From Bacteroidaceae bacterium (GTDB lineage: Bacteria; Bacteroidota; Bacteroidia; Bacteroidales; Bacteroidaceae), in assembly GCA_900772575.1 (NCBI GenBank), contig CAAHEN010000018.1, positions 1 to 7,708 of the forward strand: a DNA stretch of 7,708 nucleotides. Reading direction: 5' to 3'. This document shows, piece after piece, positions 1 to 5,271 of this stretch (within the stretch, counting starts at the first letter, position 1; each line of letters begins with the position of its first letter). Under the pieces are notes generated by a model, which worked only from the letters and a program-made list of their open reading frames with translations, did not search any database and was not told where the DNA came from. Made by a program: the position numbers and the translations under genes.

Positions 1-488
1 GCTGTGTCGAAGGCCATCAGCGCCTGCACGAGCCGCTGCTTCTCGGCGTCCCTATCAGTGTAGCTGGCGCGGTAGGCCTTGGCGGAGTCATAGAGGCGCT
101 GGAGTGGCAGAAGAAGCTGGTTTTCCTTGTTGTCGGGAATAAACGCGGTGCTTTCCCAGTTCAGTCCTGCCTCCAAGTCGTCGTCACGGACAAAATCACT
201 GGGCCGATCCACACGGTGTATATAGGTGTAGTTGGTATAATAGCCGTCATAGTTCGCAGGACTGAATCCAATCAGAGAGCTGGAACTGGAAGAAGGCGGA
301 TACCGGTCTCGGATATAGGCATATGCGCCCGACAAGGTCGCCATAGGAACATACTTGCTTATCGCCTCTCTGTCCGACAGCATGTGGCGGAAAGCCAGTG
401 TATCACGGACGGCGGTTTGGGCAAGACCGGGTGCCACAGCGCACCAAGCCGCGCCTATACAGGAAAGAATAAATACATACAGTTTCAT
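1..488 (-). CDS. Exported protein of unknown function, partial (3' end beyond window)
   Basis: The reading frame opens at ATG 488-486 and stays open through 162 codons to the left edge, so the C-terminus is missing. The N-terminus looks like a signal peptide: Lys2, then a hydrophobic stretch (YVFILSCIGAAWCAVAP), with a likely cleavage site after GLA at about residue 23, before QTAVRDT. Cys10 is preceded by ILS and is too close to the N-terminus for a good lipobox, so a type I signal is more likely. A run of six Ser follows PP near residue 60. The mature part is rich in Tyr and charged residues (NYDGYYTNYTYIHR). The start lies 14 bases after the stop of the small gene upstream, so the two probably share a transcript. 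I do not recognise the family; an envelope or periplasmic role is inferred only from the signal peptide. Confidence 0.75.
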   Translation of the reverse strand, partial: MKLYVFILSCIGAAWCAVAPGLAQTAVRDTLAFRHMLSDREAISKYVPMATLSGAYAYIRDRYPPSSSSSSLIGFSPANYDGYYTNYTYIHRVDRPSDFVRDDDLEAGLNWESTAFIPDNKENQLLLPLQRLYDSAKAYRASYTDRDAEKQRLVQALMAFDT

Positions 489-502
489 AAGGCCTGATTA
501 TA

Positions 503-850
503 TTACATGTTGATACATCGCTCCACAAATGGCTTATTCCTAGCTATACAGAGGAAAAACCATAAATCCTTCGCTTCCGCCAGGCCAGTTACAAAGCGTA
601 TTGCAGGAAAGAATTCATCCATACGACCGGCCAGTTTGGGACGGAAGCCAAGAGCGCTATATTGAATCGTTGGGAAAGAACTGGGGATAAGAATTTTCGG
701 AGGTTCACCACGCGATGAAACCCTGCCGGCCCCATCCGGCAACAGCCCGTAATCCACTGAGGCGCCCCGCTGACAGGGGAAGCCTCTTGACGCCAACGCG
801 ACCAACAGGGCCGACGCCGCAAGCAATGCACGAATCACCGAGCCATTCAT
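503..850 (-). CDS. Small exported protein of unknown function (115 aa)
   Basis: A complete frame from ATG 850-848 to TAA 505-503. The N-terminal 20 residues (MNGSVIRALLAASALLVALA) look like a signal peptide: short polar start, Arg7, then a hydrophobic core with small residues before the cleavage region. Cys26 lies after the core but without a lipobox. The remaining 90 or so residues contain Gly/Pro-rich stretches and an aromatic segment near the C-terminus (KDLWFFLCIARNKPF). No known domain is recognised. Support for a real gene comes from the signal peptide, a well-placed Bacteroidetes promoter 26 bases upstream, and a gap of only 14 bases to the next exported protein on the same strand. Other frames over this stretch lack comparable features. 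It could also be a remnant of a longer gene. Confidence 0.55.
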   Translation of the reverse strand: MNGSVIRALLAASALLVALASRGFPCQRGASVDYGLLPDGAGRVSSRGEPPKILIPSSFPTIQYSALGFRPKLAGRMDEFFPAIRFVTGLAEAKDLWFFLCIARNKPFVERCINM

Positions 851-875
851 AAGTAGAGTGGTATTGGTTGCGCTC

Positions 876-907
876 GCAATATAGCAAATAAAATTCTAAC
901 CACCAAA
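876..907 (-). promoter_or_regulatory. Bacteroidetes-type promoter for the left-edge exported proteins
   Basis: On the minus strand TTTG (907-904) is followed after exactly 20 bases by TATATTGC (883-876), a partial match to the -7 consensus TAnnTTTG. The region between is AT-rich. Transcription would start near 869, leaving a leader of about 20 bases before ATG 850. The consensus itself is established knowledge for Bacteroidetes; its use here is inferred. Confidence 0.55.
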
Positions 908-1026
908 TTTTCACCGCAGTTTTTGAAAATATTTTTCAGGTACCGGTGGGCGAAGCCCTTGACACACGTCCAATGCGCCCTGTCGGGGTGTCGGAGTAAG
1001 CCCCAAGATAAGAACGGCCACACGTC

Positions 1027-1069
1027 AAGCAAGATGGACTACCCCATGTGCAGATAGTCCTTCTTGCTT
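1027..1069. repeat. Hairpin with 15-bp arms and one mismatch
   Basis: Left arm 1027-1041 (AAGCAAGATGGACTA) and right arm 1055-1069 (TAGTCCTTCTTGCTT) are reverse complements except at one position, with a 13-base loop. No T-run follows on either strand, so it is not a standard intrinsic terminator. It lies upstream of the left-edge promoter. It could be an RNA structure, a cruciform site or a unit of a dispersed palindromic repeat. Confidence 0.7.
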
Positions 1070-1247
1070 ACATAAAGTGTCATGACGCTGTGTGATATGT
1101 GTGGTGTAAGATTGATGATATGGCGCCCCGTCCCAGGGCTACCACCACACACTCATCGCACCAACAAAAATATCCCCCTAATATAACACCGCGCCACCAG
1201 CCGCTTCACTTTTTTGCCCCAATTGCCGGAATGCCACCTTAACTTAT

Positions 1248-1382
1248 TTAACCTTCGGCCGGGTTTCGCGTGTTAAAACGTGGCTTCAGATAAACTTCCC
1301 TAGGGCAAATCTGAATTAGCTCGGAGCAAATTTTACCGGGCCCTAGGGAAGTTGCTCGGAAAAACAGCCCCAATTTTGCCAT
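1248..1382 (-). CDS. Possible 44-residue small ORF, doubtful
   Basis: ATG 1382-1380 to TAA 1250-1248 encodes 44 residues beginning MAKLGLFFRATSLGPGK and ending in a basic tail (LKPRFNTRNPAEG), with two Cys. There is no signal peptide, no domain and no Shine-Dalgarno. An in-frame GTG ten codons upstream is an alternative start. The frame spans the whole CCCTAGGG inverted repeat, so its codons may simply reflect a structured repeat. A promoter-like motif and terminator-like hairpin lie 30-100 bases upstream on the same strand. It is listed because it is the only open frame placed to be read from that promoter. Confidence 0.22.
   Translation of the reverse strand: MAKLGLFFRATSLGPGKICSELIQICPREVYLKPRFNTRNPAEG
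1293..1353. repeat. 14-bp perfect inverted repeat with palindromic CCCTAGGG cores
   Basis: AACTTCCCTAGGGC (1293-1306) and GCCCTAGGGAAGTT (1340-1353) are exact reverse complements separated by 33 bases. The core CCCTAGGG is itself a palindrome, so it occurs in the same form at 1298-1305 and 1341-1348, 43 bases apart (about four helical turns). GCTCGGA is also repeated directly at 1319-1325 and 1354-1360. As RNA it would form a long stem; as DNA it offers two equivalent dimer-binding sites. Confidence 0.8.
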
Positions 1383-1413
1383 ATGATGACGATTTCGATC
1401 GCCGTCGGGCACG

Positions 1414-1444
1414 AAAAACGGCTATCCGCGTGGGATAGCCGTTT
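1414..1444 (-). terminator. Intrinsic-terminator-like hairpin
   Basis: AAACGGCTATCC (1416-1427) and GGATAGCCGTTT (1433-1444) form a perfect 12-bp stem with a 5-base loop. On the minus strand the stem ends in a run of five T (1418-1414), the form of a Rho-independent terminator for leftward transcription. On the plus strand only GTTT precedes CCTC, so it favours leftward termination. It could end transcripts from the flavodoxin/cupin region about 285 bases upstream, or act on RNA started at the motif just before it (1454-1485). Confidence 0.7.
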
Positions 1445-1453
1445 CCTCTGCTG

Positions 1454-1485
1454 CAAAGATACTGCTTCCGGGCGCCGAAAGCAAG
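1454..1485 (-). promoter_or_regulatory. Bacteroidetes-type promoter-like motif pointing left
   Basis: TATCTTTG at 1461-1454 matches TAnnTTTG exactly. CTTG (1485-1482), three of four bases of the TTTG -33 element, sits exactly 20 bases upstream. A 7-bp inverted repeat ACTGCTT/AAGCAGT (1461-1467, 1483-1489) brackets the spacer and could be an operator. The predicted start near 1448 lies only a few bases before the terminator-like hairpin. Confidence 0.45.
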
Positions 1486-1728
1486 CAGTGTTAAACTCAA
1501 ATCTTAGACCAGCTTGGGGTCACGCTGGCATTGGGACTAACATCCCGTGCACCTGAAAACCATCACAAAATCCTATGAGCGGTTTGGGGCTTAAATTGAT
1601 GTGCAATGATGGTGCGAGCGTGCACGATATGCGCGGTATGCGATCGATGATGCGCGGCACATGCACGCCGAAAGCCCCCAGCGCTTCACAGTGTCCTGAA
1701 CAGGTGCAAAGGTCTTATCGGGCAGCGA

Positions 1729-2010
1729 TCACTTCAAAACCGAGTATTCCTGGTCTCCGACAGACTCCAGCCATTCGTTGGCGGTGTTCTCGCCCGGGGC
1801 GGCTATGGCCAAGTGCGTGAACCAGCCATCGGGTTCAGCTCCGTGCCAGTGCTTCACACCGGCAGGGATGAACACCGCATCTCCAGGGAGCATCTGCACA
1901 GGCGCCTTGCCCCATTCCTGTTAGTAGCCGCGACCGCCGACGCAGAACAGCGTCTGGCCACCGCCACGCGTAGCCCTATGGACGTGCCAGCTGTTGCGGC
2001 ATCCAGGCTC
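1729..2010 (-). pseudogene. Decayed cupin-domain gene (5'-truncated, in-frame stop)
   Basis: Read leftward from 2010 the frame encodes a clear cupin barrel: EPGCRNSWHVHRATRGGGQ (first metal-binding motif, HxH), LFCVGGRGY, then a TAA at 1923-1921, then QEWGKAPVQMLPGDAVFIPAGVKHWHG in three-part agreement with the second motif (PG, IPAG, HWH), and a normal end at TGA 1731-1729. Relatives in Bacteroidetes usually read GRGYYQEWG at the break, so the stop most likely replaces a Tyr codon. No start codon or N-terminal half exists: the first recognisable codon abuts the flavodoxin stop at 2012-2010, and upstream the frame runs out of phase inside the flavodoxin until a stop. Cupins of this type often sit beside flavodoxins and carboxymuconolactone-decarboxylase-like proteins. 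Loss of the 5' part by deletion against the flavodoxin 3' end is inferred. Confidence 0.85.
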
Positions 2011-2585
2011 TAAGAGCGCAACGGCGCTACCCACTGCTGCAAGTCTCTGTTTGAAAGTTCATTGAACAGGCGTCCCGGCAACCAATTGGCCTCTGGGTAA
2101 GCCTTTCTGAGGTCGGTTGCGGCCTTGTCTATCGTGCTGCTGCCCGATGTGGCAAACGGAATGACGGTCTTGCCTTTGATGCCATGCTTGTCCAAGAACG
2201 TATAGACGATGGTCGGCGCGGTGTACCACCAGATGGGGAAGCCGATAAAGATGGTGTCATAGTCGGCCCAACCTGCTACGCTGTCAGCGATCGCGGGCCG
2301 CGAGTCAGGATTCTCCATCTCACGGCTGGTTCGCGACTGTTTGTTCTCCCAGTCCAAGTCAGCGGCAGTGTAGGACTGCGCCGGGACGATTTCATGTAAG
2401 TCCGCACCGACAGCCTCAGCCAGGCGTGCGGCAGCGCGCTTGGTCGTACCGGTGGCGGAGAAGTAAGCGACGAGTGTTCTTTTCATGTGGCGTATTTCCT
2501 CCTTGTTTTGTTGATTGGTGTTGTTGGCGCAGGCGGTCAGGCAGACGGCGATAGCCGCCAACACGATAAATGTCAATCTTTTCAT
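2010..2585 (-). CDS. Flavodoxin family protein with lipoprotein signal (191 aa)
   Basis: An FMN-binding electron-transfer protein of the flavodoxin_4 type. The FMN phosphate loop SATGTT is at residues 43-48 after strand TLVAYF. The FIGFPIWWYTAPT segment (113-125) and ATSGSS (145-150) form the flavin-contacting loops. The start chosen is ATG 2585-2583, which gives a signal peptide (MKRLTFIVLAAIAV) and a lipobox LTAC with Cys19, so the product would be a membrane-anchored lipoprotein with an Asn/Gln-rich linker. The frame is open further upstream but that part has no signal and crosses the promoter. Met34 (HMKRTLVAYF) is where ordinary cytoplasmic flavodoxins begin and has a strong AAGGAGG in front of it. 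The C-terminus (DLQQWVAPLRS) looks complete. The cupin remnant follows directly. Substrate and redox partner are unknown. Confidence 0.9.
   Translation of the reverse strand: MKRLTFIVLAAIAVCLTACANNTNQQNKEEIRHMKRTLVAYFSATGTTKRAAARLAEAVGADLHEIVPAQSYTAADLDWENKQSRTSREMENPDSRPAIADSVAGWADYDTIFIGFPIWWYTAPTIVYTFLDKHGIKGKTVIPFATSGSSTIDKAATDLRKAYPEANWLPGRLFNELSNRDLQQWVAPLRS
2498..2504 (-). promoter_or_regulatory. Strong Shine-Dalgarno before internal Met34 of the flavodoxin
   Basis: AAGGAGG lies inside the coding sequence (codons for Asn-Lys-Glu-Glu), 11 bases before ATG 2486-2484. Bacteroidetes genes seldom rely on such sites, and the spacing is on the long side. If used, it would give a 158-residue cytoplasmic flavodoxin without the lipoprotein signal. 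It may also be a chance result of Lys-Glu-Glu codons. Confidence 0.35.
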
Positions 2586-2596
2586 GATGATCAATG

Positions 2597-2604
2597 CAAA
2601 ATTA
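2597..2604 (-). promoter_or_regulatory. -7 promoter element for the flavodoxin gene
   Basis: TAATTTTG on the minus strand matches TAnnTTTG exactly and lies 11 bases before ATG 2585, which predicts a very short leader. No TTTG is found at the usual -33 position; an inverted repeat occupies the spacer instead, which fits a promoter that needs an activator. Confidence 0.45.
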
Positions 2605-2605
2605 G

Positions 2606-2642
2606 GCATTCCGGCGCTGCCAGCACTTACGCGGAATGCTGG
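2606..2642. repeat. Inverted repeats over the flavodoxin promoter, possible operator
   Basis: GCATTCCG (2606-2613) and CGGAATGC (2632-2639) are exact reverse complements 18 bases apart. CCAGCA (2620-2625) and TGCTGG (2637-2642) form a second, overlapping pair. Both lie immediately upstream of the -7 element, where a regulator would bind. No regulator gene is in the window. Confidence 0.45.
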
Positions 2643-2687
2643 TATTGTTACCATTTTTACAGATCGACCTGTCATTCGTCCCGCAAC

Positions 2688-2723
2688 CTTGAACCCAAAA
2701 TGGTCATTAGATTTGGGTTCAAG
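2688..2723. terminator. Perfect 12-bp hairpin after the GH25 gene
   Basis: CTTGAACCCAAA (2688-2699) pairs exactly with TTTGGGTTCAAG (2712-2723) around a 12-base loop, 33 bases beyond the stop of the muramidase gene and about 100 bases before the flavodoxin start. No T-run follows on the minus strand, so its termination activity is uncertain. Part of it (2688-2708) recurs at 5251-5271. Confidence 0.5.
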
Positions 2724-2756
2724 CGGAACAAAATGGAAGAAATACGCGCAATCGGG

Positions 2757-3578
2757 TCAGAGTGCCAGTTGCAGCAGCTTGAAGTTGCCCATCAGGCGGC
2801 TCCGATCCACATGTCCTCGGATACCGCTGATGCGTCCTTTAGAGGTGTACTGCCACATGATATAGTCGCGGCCATCACTCAGAATCGGGGCTTCTGACTG
2901 GTACTTGGCTATCATCCAGTGGTAGCCGTCGAAATGGCCGACGAGGTGGCGGTTATAGAAATTCTGGTAAGAATAAAGAAGCGGCTTCTTGCCATAATAC
3001 TGTTCGACGAGGCGAACCAGCTCTTTGAGGTCACGGATAAACTGTGCTTCAGACACCGTTCCGCGGTGCTCGATGTCGATAATGGGCACCAAGTCCTGAC
3101 TGTCCGTCTTGATGTTTCGCACCATGTTGTCAAACTGTTCCTTGGGCGTGACGCTGGCGCGATAGAAATGATAGCTGCCGACACTCAACCCGACACGCCT
3201 AGCTTCACTGAGGTTGCGCTCATAGGTGTCGTCAACATAGCTGGCGCCCTCTGTGGCTTTGAGGTAGGCATAGGAGATGTTCGTCCCGCTGACGACCTCG
3301 TCCCAGTCTATCTCCCCTTGATAGTGCGAGACGTCGATGCCCTCACGGAAGCGTGTATTGATGCGCCCCGGCGTCCGTGACACAAAGGGCTCAACCGTAA
3401 CGAGGCTGCGTTCCTGAACGGCCTTGGCCACCATGGCGTCAGGCTCAACAACATAACCGGCAGGGGTGTCGTTGTGTGAACGGCGGTCTTTCTTTCGCGC
3501 AAAGCCATCTGCGGCGGGCCAAAGAAACAATGCTGCCAAGAGGAGCCCCCCCAGTTGGCGACGTTTGTTCAGAATCAT
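2757..3578 (-). CDS. Secreted GH25 muramidase (lysozyme), 273 aa
   Basis: A glycoside hydrolase family 25 enzyme that cleaves the MurNAc-GlcNAc bond of peptidoglycan. ATG 3578 gives a signal peptide: KRR at residues 5-7, a hydrophobic core GGLLLAALFLW, and cleavage near residue 24-27. A basic, linker-like stretch runs to about residue 78. The barrel starts at GIDVSHYQGEIDW (80-92) with Asp82, continues through YLKATEG (Glu110), and contains the catalytic DxE pair in IIDIEH (Asp168, Glu170). It ends with WQYTSKGRISGIRGHVDRSR (242-261), which carries the conserved Trp and Asp258. All expected acidic residues are present and the length is normal for a single-domain family member. It has its own promoter and is bounded by hairpins on both sides. 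A role in wall remodelling or attack on other bacteria is possible; the sequence does not decide. Confidence 0.93.
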   Translation of the reverse strand: MILNKRRQLGGLLLAALFLWPAADGFARKKDRRSHNDTPAGYVVEPDAMVAKAVQERSLVTVEPFVSRTPGRINTRFREGIDVSHYQGEIDWDEVVSGTNISYAYLKATEGASYVDDTYERNLSEARRVGLSVGSYHFYRASVTPKEQFDNMVRNIKTDSQDLVPIIDIEHRGTVSEAQFIRDLKELVRLVEQYYGKKPLLYSYQNFYNRHLVGHFDGYHWMIAKYQSEAPILSDGRDYIMWQYTSKGRISGIRGHVDRSRLMGNFKLLQLAL

Positions 3579-3601
3579 AGTGCGGGATTTTTATTGTGGG
3601 G

Positions 3602-3632
3602 CAAAAATACTTATTTTCTGATTATCAACAAA
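3602..3632 (-). promoter_or_regulatory. Near-consensus Bacteroidetes promoter for the GH25 gene
   Basis: TTTG (3632-3629), a 19-base AT-rich spacer, then TATTTTTG (3609-3602), matching TTTG/TAnnTTTG at every defined position. The ATG is at 3578, giving a leader of about 15-20 bases. This is the best promoter in the window. Confidence 0.75.
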
Positions 3633-3706
3633 TAGCGTACCCCTTAATTTGTGTTTAGCAAAGTCATGGTCACACTCGCCTCATACCATGCGTTGGCCCC
3701 AAACAG

Positions 3707-3743
3707 ACTGCGCCAGAGCCCTCGGCTGGGACTCTGGCGCAGT
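3707..3743 (-). terminator. Strong hairpin ending the nagA transcript
   Basis: ACTGCGCCAGAG (3707-3718) and CTCTGGCGCAGT (3732-3743) form a perfect GC-rich 12-bp stem, extended by CCC/GGG across a one-base bulge. It lies 32 bases after the nagA stop. On the minus strand it is followed by CTGTTTGG, a weak U-tract. It sits between nagA and the GH25 promoter, so it probably separates the two transcripts. Confidence 0.65.
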
Positions 3744-3775
3744 GTTGCTGTGGTGTATTCAAGCGGAAGCGGAGC

Positions 3776-4933
3776 TCAAATCTCGTTGCGCACGATGTGG
3801 CCCATCTGCATGACAAACTTGAGTTGCTGCTTGTCGTCGAACATGATGATATCGGCGTCCTTGCCTTTTTCTATAGAACCCTTGCGGTCATAGATGCCCA
3901 TGATGCGGGCTGGTGTCTCGGCGGCCATGCGGCAAGCGTCTTCCATGGGAATGCCGGCCTGCTGCACGCAGGTGCGGACGAGGCGATCCATCGTGGCAAT
4001 GCTGCCAGCCAGCGCAGAGCGGTCGGCCAGTTTGCAAACGCCGTCCTCTAAGATGACACGGGGGTCGAAGGCCGTATTGTCCTTGCTGGCTGAGCAAGCC
4101 AAGGCATCGGTGATGAGGGCGGTCTTCTCCACACCTTTGATCTGATAGATCATGCGCAGCATGACGGGGGGGACGTGAATGCCGTCGGCAATCATCTCGA
4201 CGGTCATGTTCTCTTCAGCAAAAATGCTCTCCACCGTGCCAGGGGTCTTAAACTCACGTGTCTTGTAGACAACCGGCATGGCATTGTAGAAGTGGGTGGC
4301 ATGTGTCATACCGGCCACGTTGGCGGCATGCACATCTTCATATTTGGCACGCGTGTGGGCGATTGCGGGAAGAACGCCATGGGCGCAGCAGGCCTTGACA
4401 AACGCTACGGAACCGGGCAGTTCCGGAGCCTCGTCCCAGCGTTTCAGGCATTTGGAATAGGTGAGCAGGTGCTCATACTCCTCGGGCACGGGAGCCTTGA
4501 TCCATTCAGGAATCTGTGCGCCGGCCTGCTTGGGGTTAAAGTAGGGGCCTTCGAGGTGCAGGCCCATGATGGGGGTATCGGGCTCCTGCATCAGGCGGTC
4601 ACAGGTCTCCATGGCCTTCTCGATCATGGGCACAGTCGACGAGGAGAGCGTCGGGAAAATAGCGGTCGTGCCATTCTGCAGATGAGCGTCGACGGCCACG
4701 CGGAAGGCTTCTTCTGTGCCCTCCATGAAGTCGCGCCCGCCACCACCATGCACGTGCATCTCGATGCCACCGGGCACGATGTCGCAGCCCTTGGCGTCGA
4801 TGATTTCGGCATCTGCCAGCGGCAGTGTGGAATTGAGCACTGTCAGGATTTTGTTTCCGTCGACAACGACGGAGCCATCAATCAGCCAACCCTCTGGTGT
4901 GAGGATACGGCCATTCACTATTTGTTTCTTCAT
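3776..4933 (-). CDS. nagA: N-acetylglucosamine-6-phosphate deacetylase
   Basis: Cytoplasmic amidohydrolase that removes acetate from GlcNAc-6-phosphate to give glucosamine-6-phosphate, feeding amino-sugar breakdown and cell-wall precursor synthesis. At 385 residues it is full length. Family landmarks appear in order: EMHVHGGGG (His60, His62), LHLEGPYFNP with metal ligand Glu128, AIAHTRA (His193), THATHFYNAMP (His211, His214, Asn217), ADGIHV (His253), LITDA with catalytic Asp276, LAGS (308-311), and the C-terminal KGKDADIIMFD strand of the composite domain. The N-terminal MKKQIVNGRILTPEG is typical, which supports the start at 4933. Upstream only a weak -7-like TTTATTTG (4951-4944) is seen; downstream lies a strong hairpin. 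No nagB is in the window. The neighbouring secreted muramidase suggests, without proving, a peptidoglycan-sugar connection. Confidence 0.95.
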   Translation of the reverse strand: MKKQIVNGRILTPEGWLIDGSVVVDGNKILTVLNSTLPLADAEIIDAKGCDIVPGGIEMHVHGGGGRDFMEGTEEAFRVAVDAHLQNGTTAIFPTLSSSTVPMIEKAMETCDRLMQEPDTPIMGLHLEGPYFNPKQAGAQIPEWIKAPVPEEYEHLLTYSKCLKRWDEAPELPGSVAFVKACCAHGVLPAIAHTRAKYEDVHAANVAGMTHATHFYNAMPVVYKTREFKTPGTVESIFAEENMTVEMIADGIHVPPVMLRMIYQIKGVEKTALITDALACSASKDNTAFDPRVILEDGVCKLADRSALAGSIATMDRLVRTCVQQAGIPMEDACRMAAETPARIMGIYDRKGSIEKGKDADIIMFDDKQQLKFVMQMGHIVRNEI

Positions 4934-5266
4934 ATCGTGTTACAAATAAAGGACATAACTGGTTTCAGAATATGGCTTGGCAGGGCGACGCTGGGGCATC
5001 CGCCCGAGCCGCCACAAAAATAGGCATAAAATCCCAGCCACACGTTCTTTTGAGGCATCTTTTTTTGCCCCGCTCTCTGAGAACGTGCTGCCGCACCTGT
5101 GTGTGCTGGGCAATGTTTGTTCCAGATGTGCCGAACACAGCCCCTAGCCCGTCTGGATTTGGGGCTTACCCCACCTTACGACCCATGGAGAAAGGCGTCT
5201 TCGGGCATCGCAAGCCAAAGCACAATGTTAGCGTTATCCCATGACGGTTCAATGACCGATTTGGGT
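4934..5266. other. Intergenic stretch between msrC and nagA, no gene seen
   Basis: 333 bases with no recognisable coding sequence. It contains an 8-bp inverted repeat CACGTTCT/AGAACGTG (5041-5048, 5080-5087). Inside it a smaller GGCA/TGCC pair surrounds a run of seven T (5060-5066). It also contains the 21-base repeat copy at 5251-5271. The nested hairpin could be a leader structure for nagA or a termination site for msrC. No riboswitch class could be recognised. Confidence 0.55.
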
Positions 5267-5271
5267 TCAAG
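5251..5271 (+). repeat. Second copy of a 21-base repeat shared with 2688-2708
   Basis: AATGACC-GA-TTTGGGTTCAAG on the plus strand matches 19 of 21 bases of the minus-strand sequence at 2708-2688 (AATGACC-AT-TTTGGGTTCAAG). Here it overlaps the last codons and stop of msrC and does not form the hairpin seen at the other copy. Confidence 0.6.

Larger units (their letters stand above)
908..1728. other. Long stretch without a convincing gene, rich in inverted repeats
   Basis: About 820 bases between the left-edge promoter and the decayed cupin. Only short open frames with no recognisable family are present. It holds a 15-bp-arm hairpin (1027-1069), a weaker 9-bp inverted repeat TGTGTGGTG/CACCACACA (1098-1106 and 1143-1151), a 14-bp inverted repeat with CCCTAGGG cores (1293-1353), a terminator-like hairpin (1414-1444), a promoter-like motif (1454-1485), and an 8-base direct repeat ATGCGCGG (1629-1636, 1650-1657) inside a 7-bp inverted repeat GCGTGCA/TGCACGC (1618-1624, 1662-1668). 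An 8-base direct repeat CACACGTC occurs at 963-970 and 1019-1026. The part next to the cupin, 1490-1728, may be decayed coding sequence, but nothing in it can be identified. Confidence 0.6.

Noticed and set aside
847..1032. A 61-codon minus-strand frame whose stop overlaps the start of the 115-aa gene by ATGA
   Set aside because: It runs through the AT-rich promoter at 876-907, has no domain or signal and starts at a non-ATG codon; the overlap is probably chance.
1216..1375. Nine-base direct repeat GCCCCAATT (1216-1224 and 1367-1375), like a target-site duplication around a small element
   Set aside because: No terminal inverted repeats lie just inside the copies, and a 9-base repeat is short enough to be chance.
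1600..1728. Possible coding remnant downstream of the cupin on the minus strand (string containing CSGHCEALGAFGVHVPRI)
   Set aside because: It has some likeness to short metal-hydrolase motifs but is too short and unsupported to assign.
1575..2013. Plus-strand open frames across the cupin region
   Set aside because: They are antisense to a clearly recognisable cupin sequence and encode low-information, Arg/Ser/Met-rich strings.
4175..5023. A long (282-codon) plus-strand frame opposite nagA
   Set aside because: nagA on the other strand has all family motifs; the antisense frame is a by-product of its codon use.
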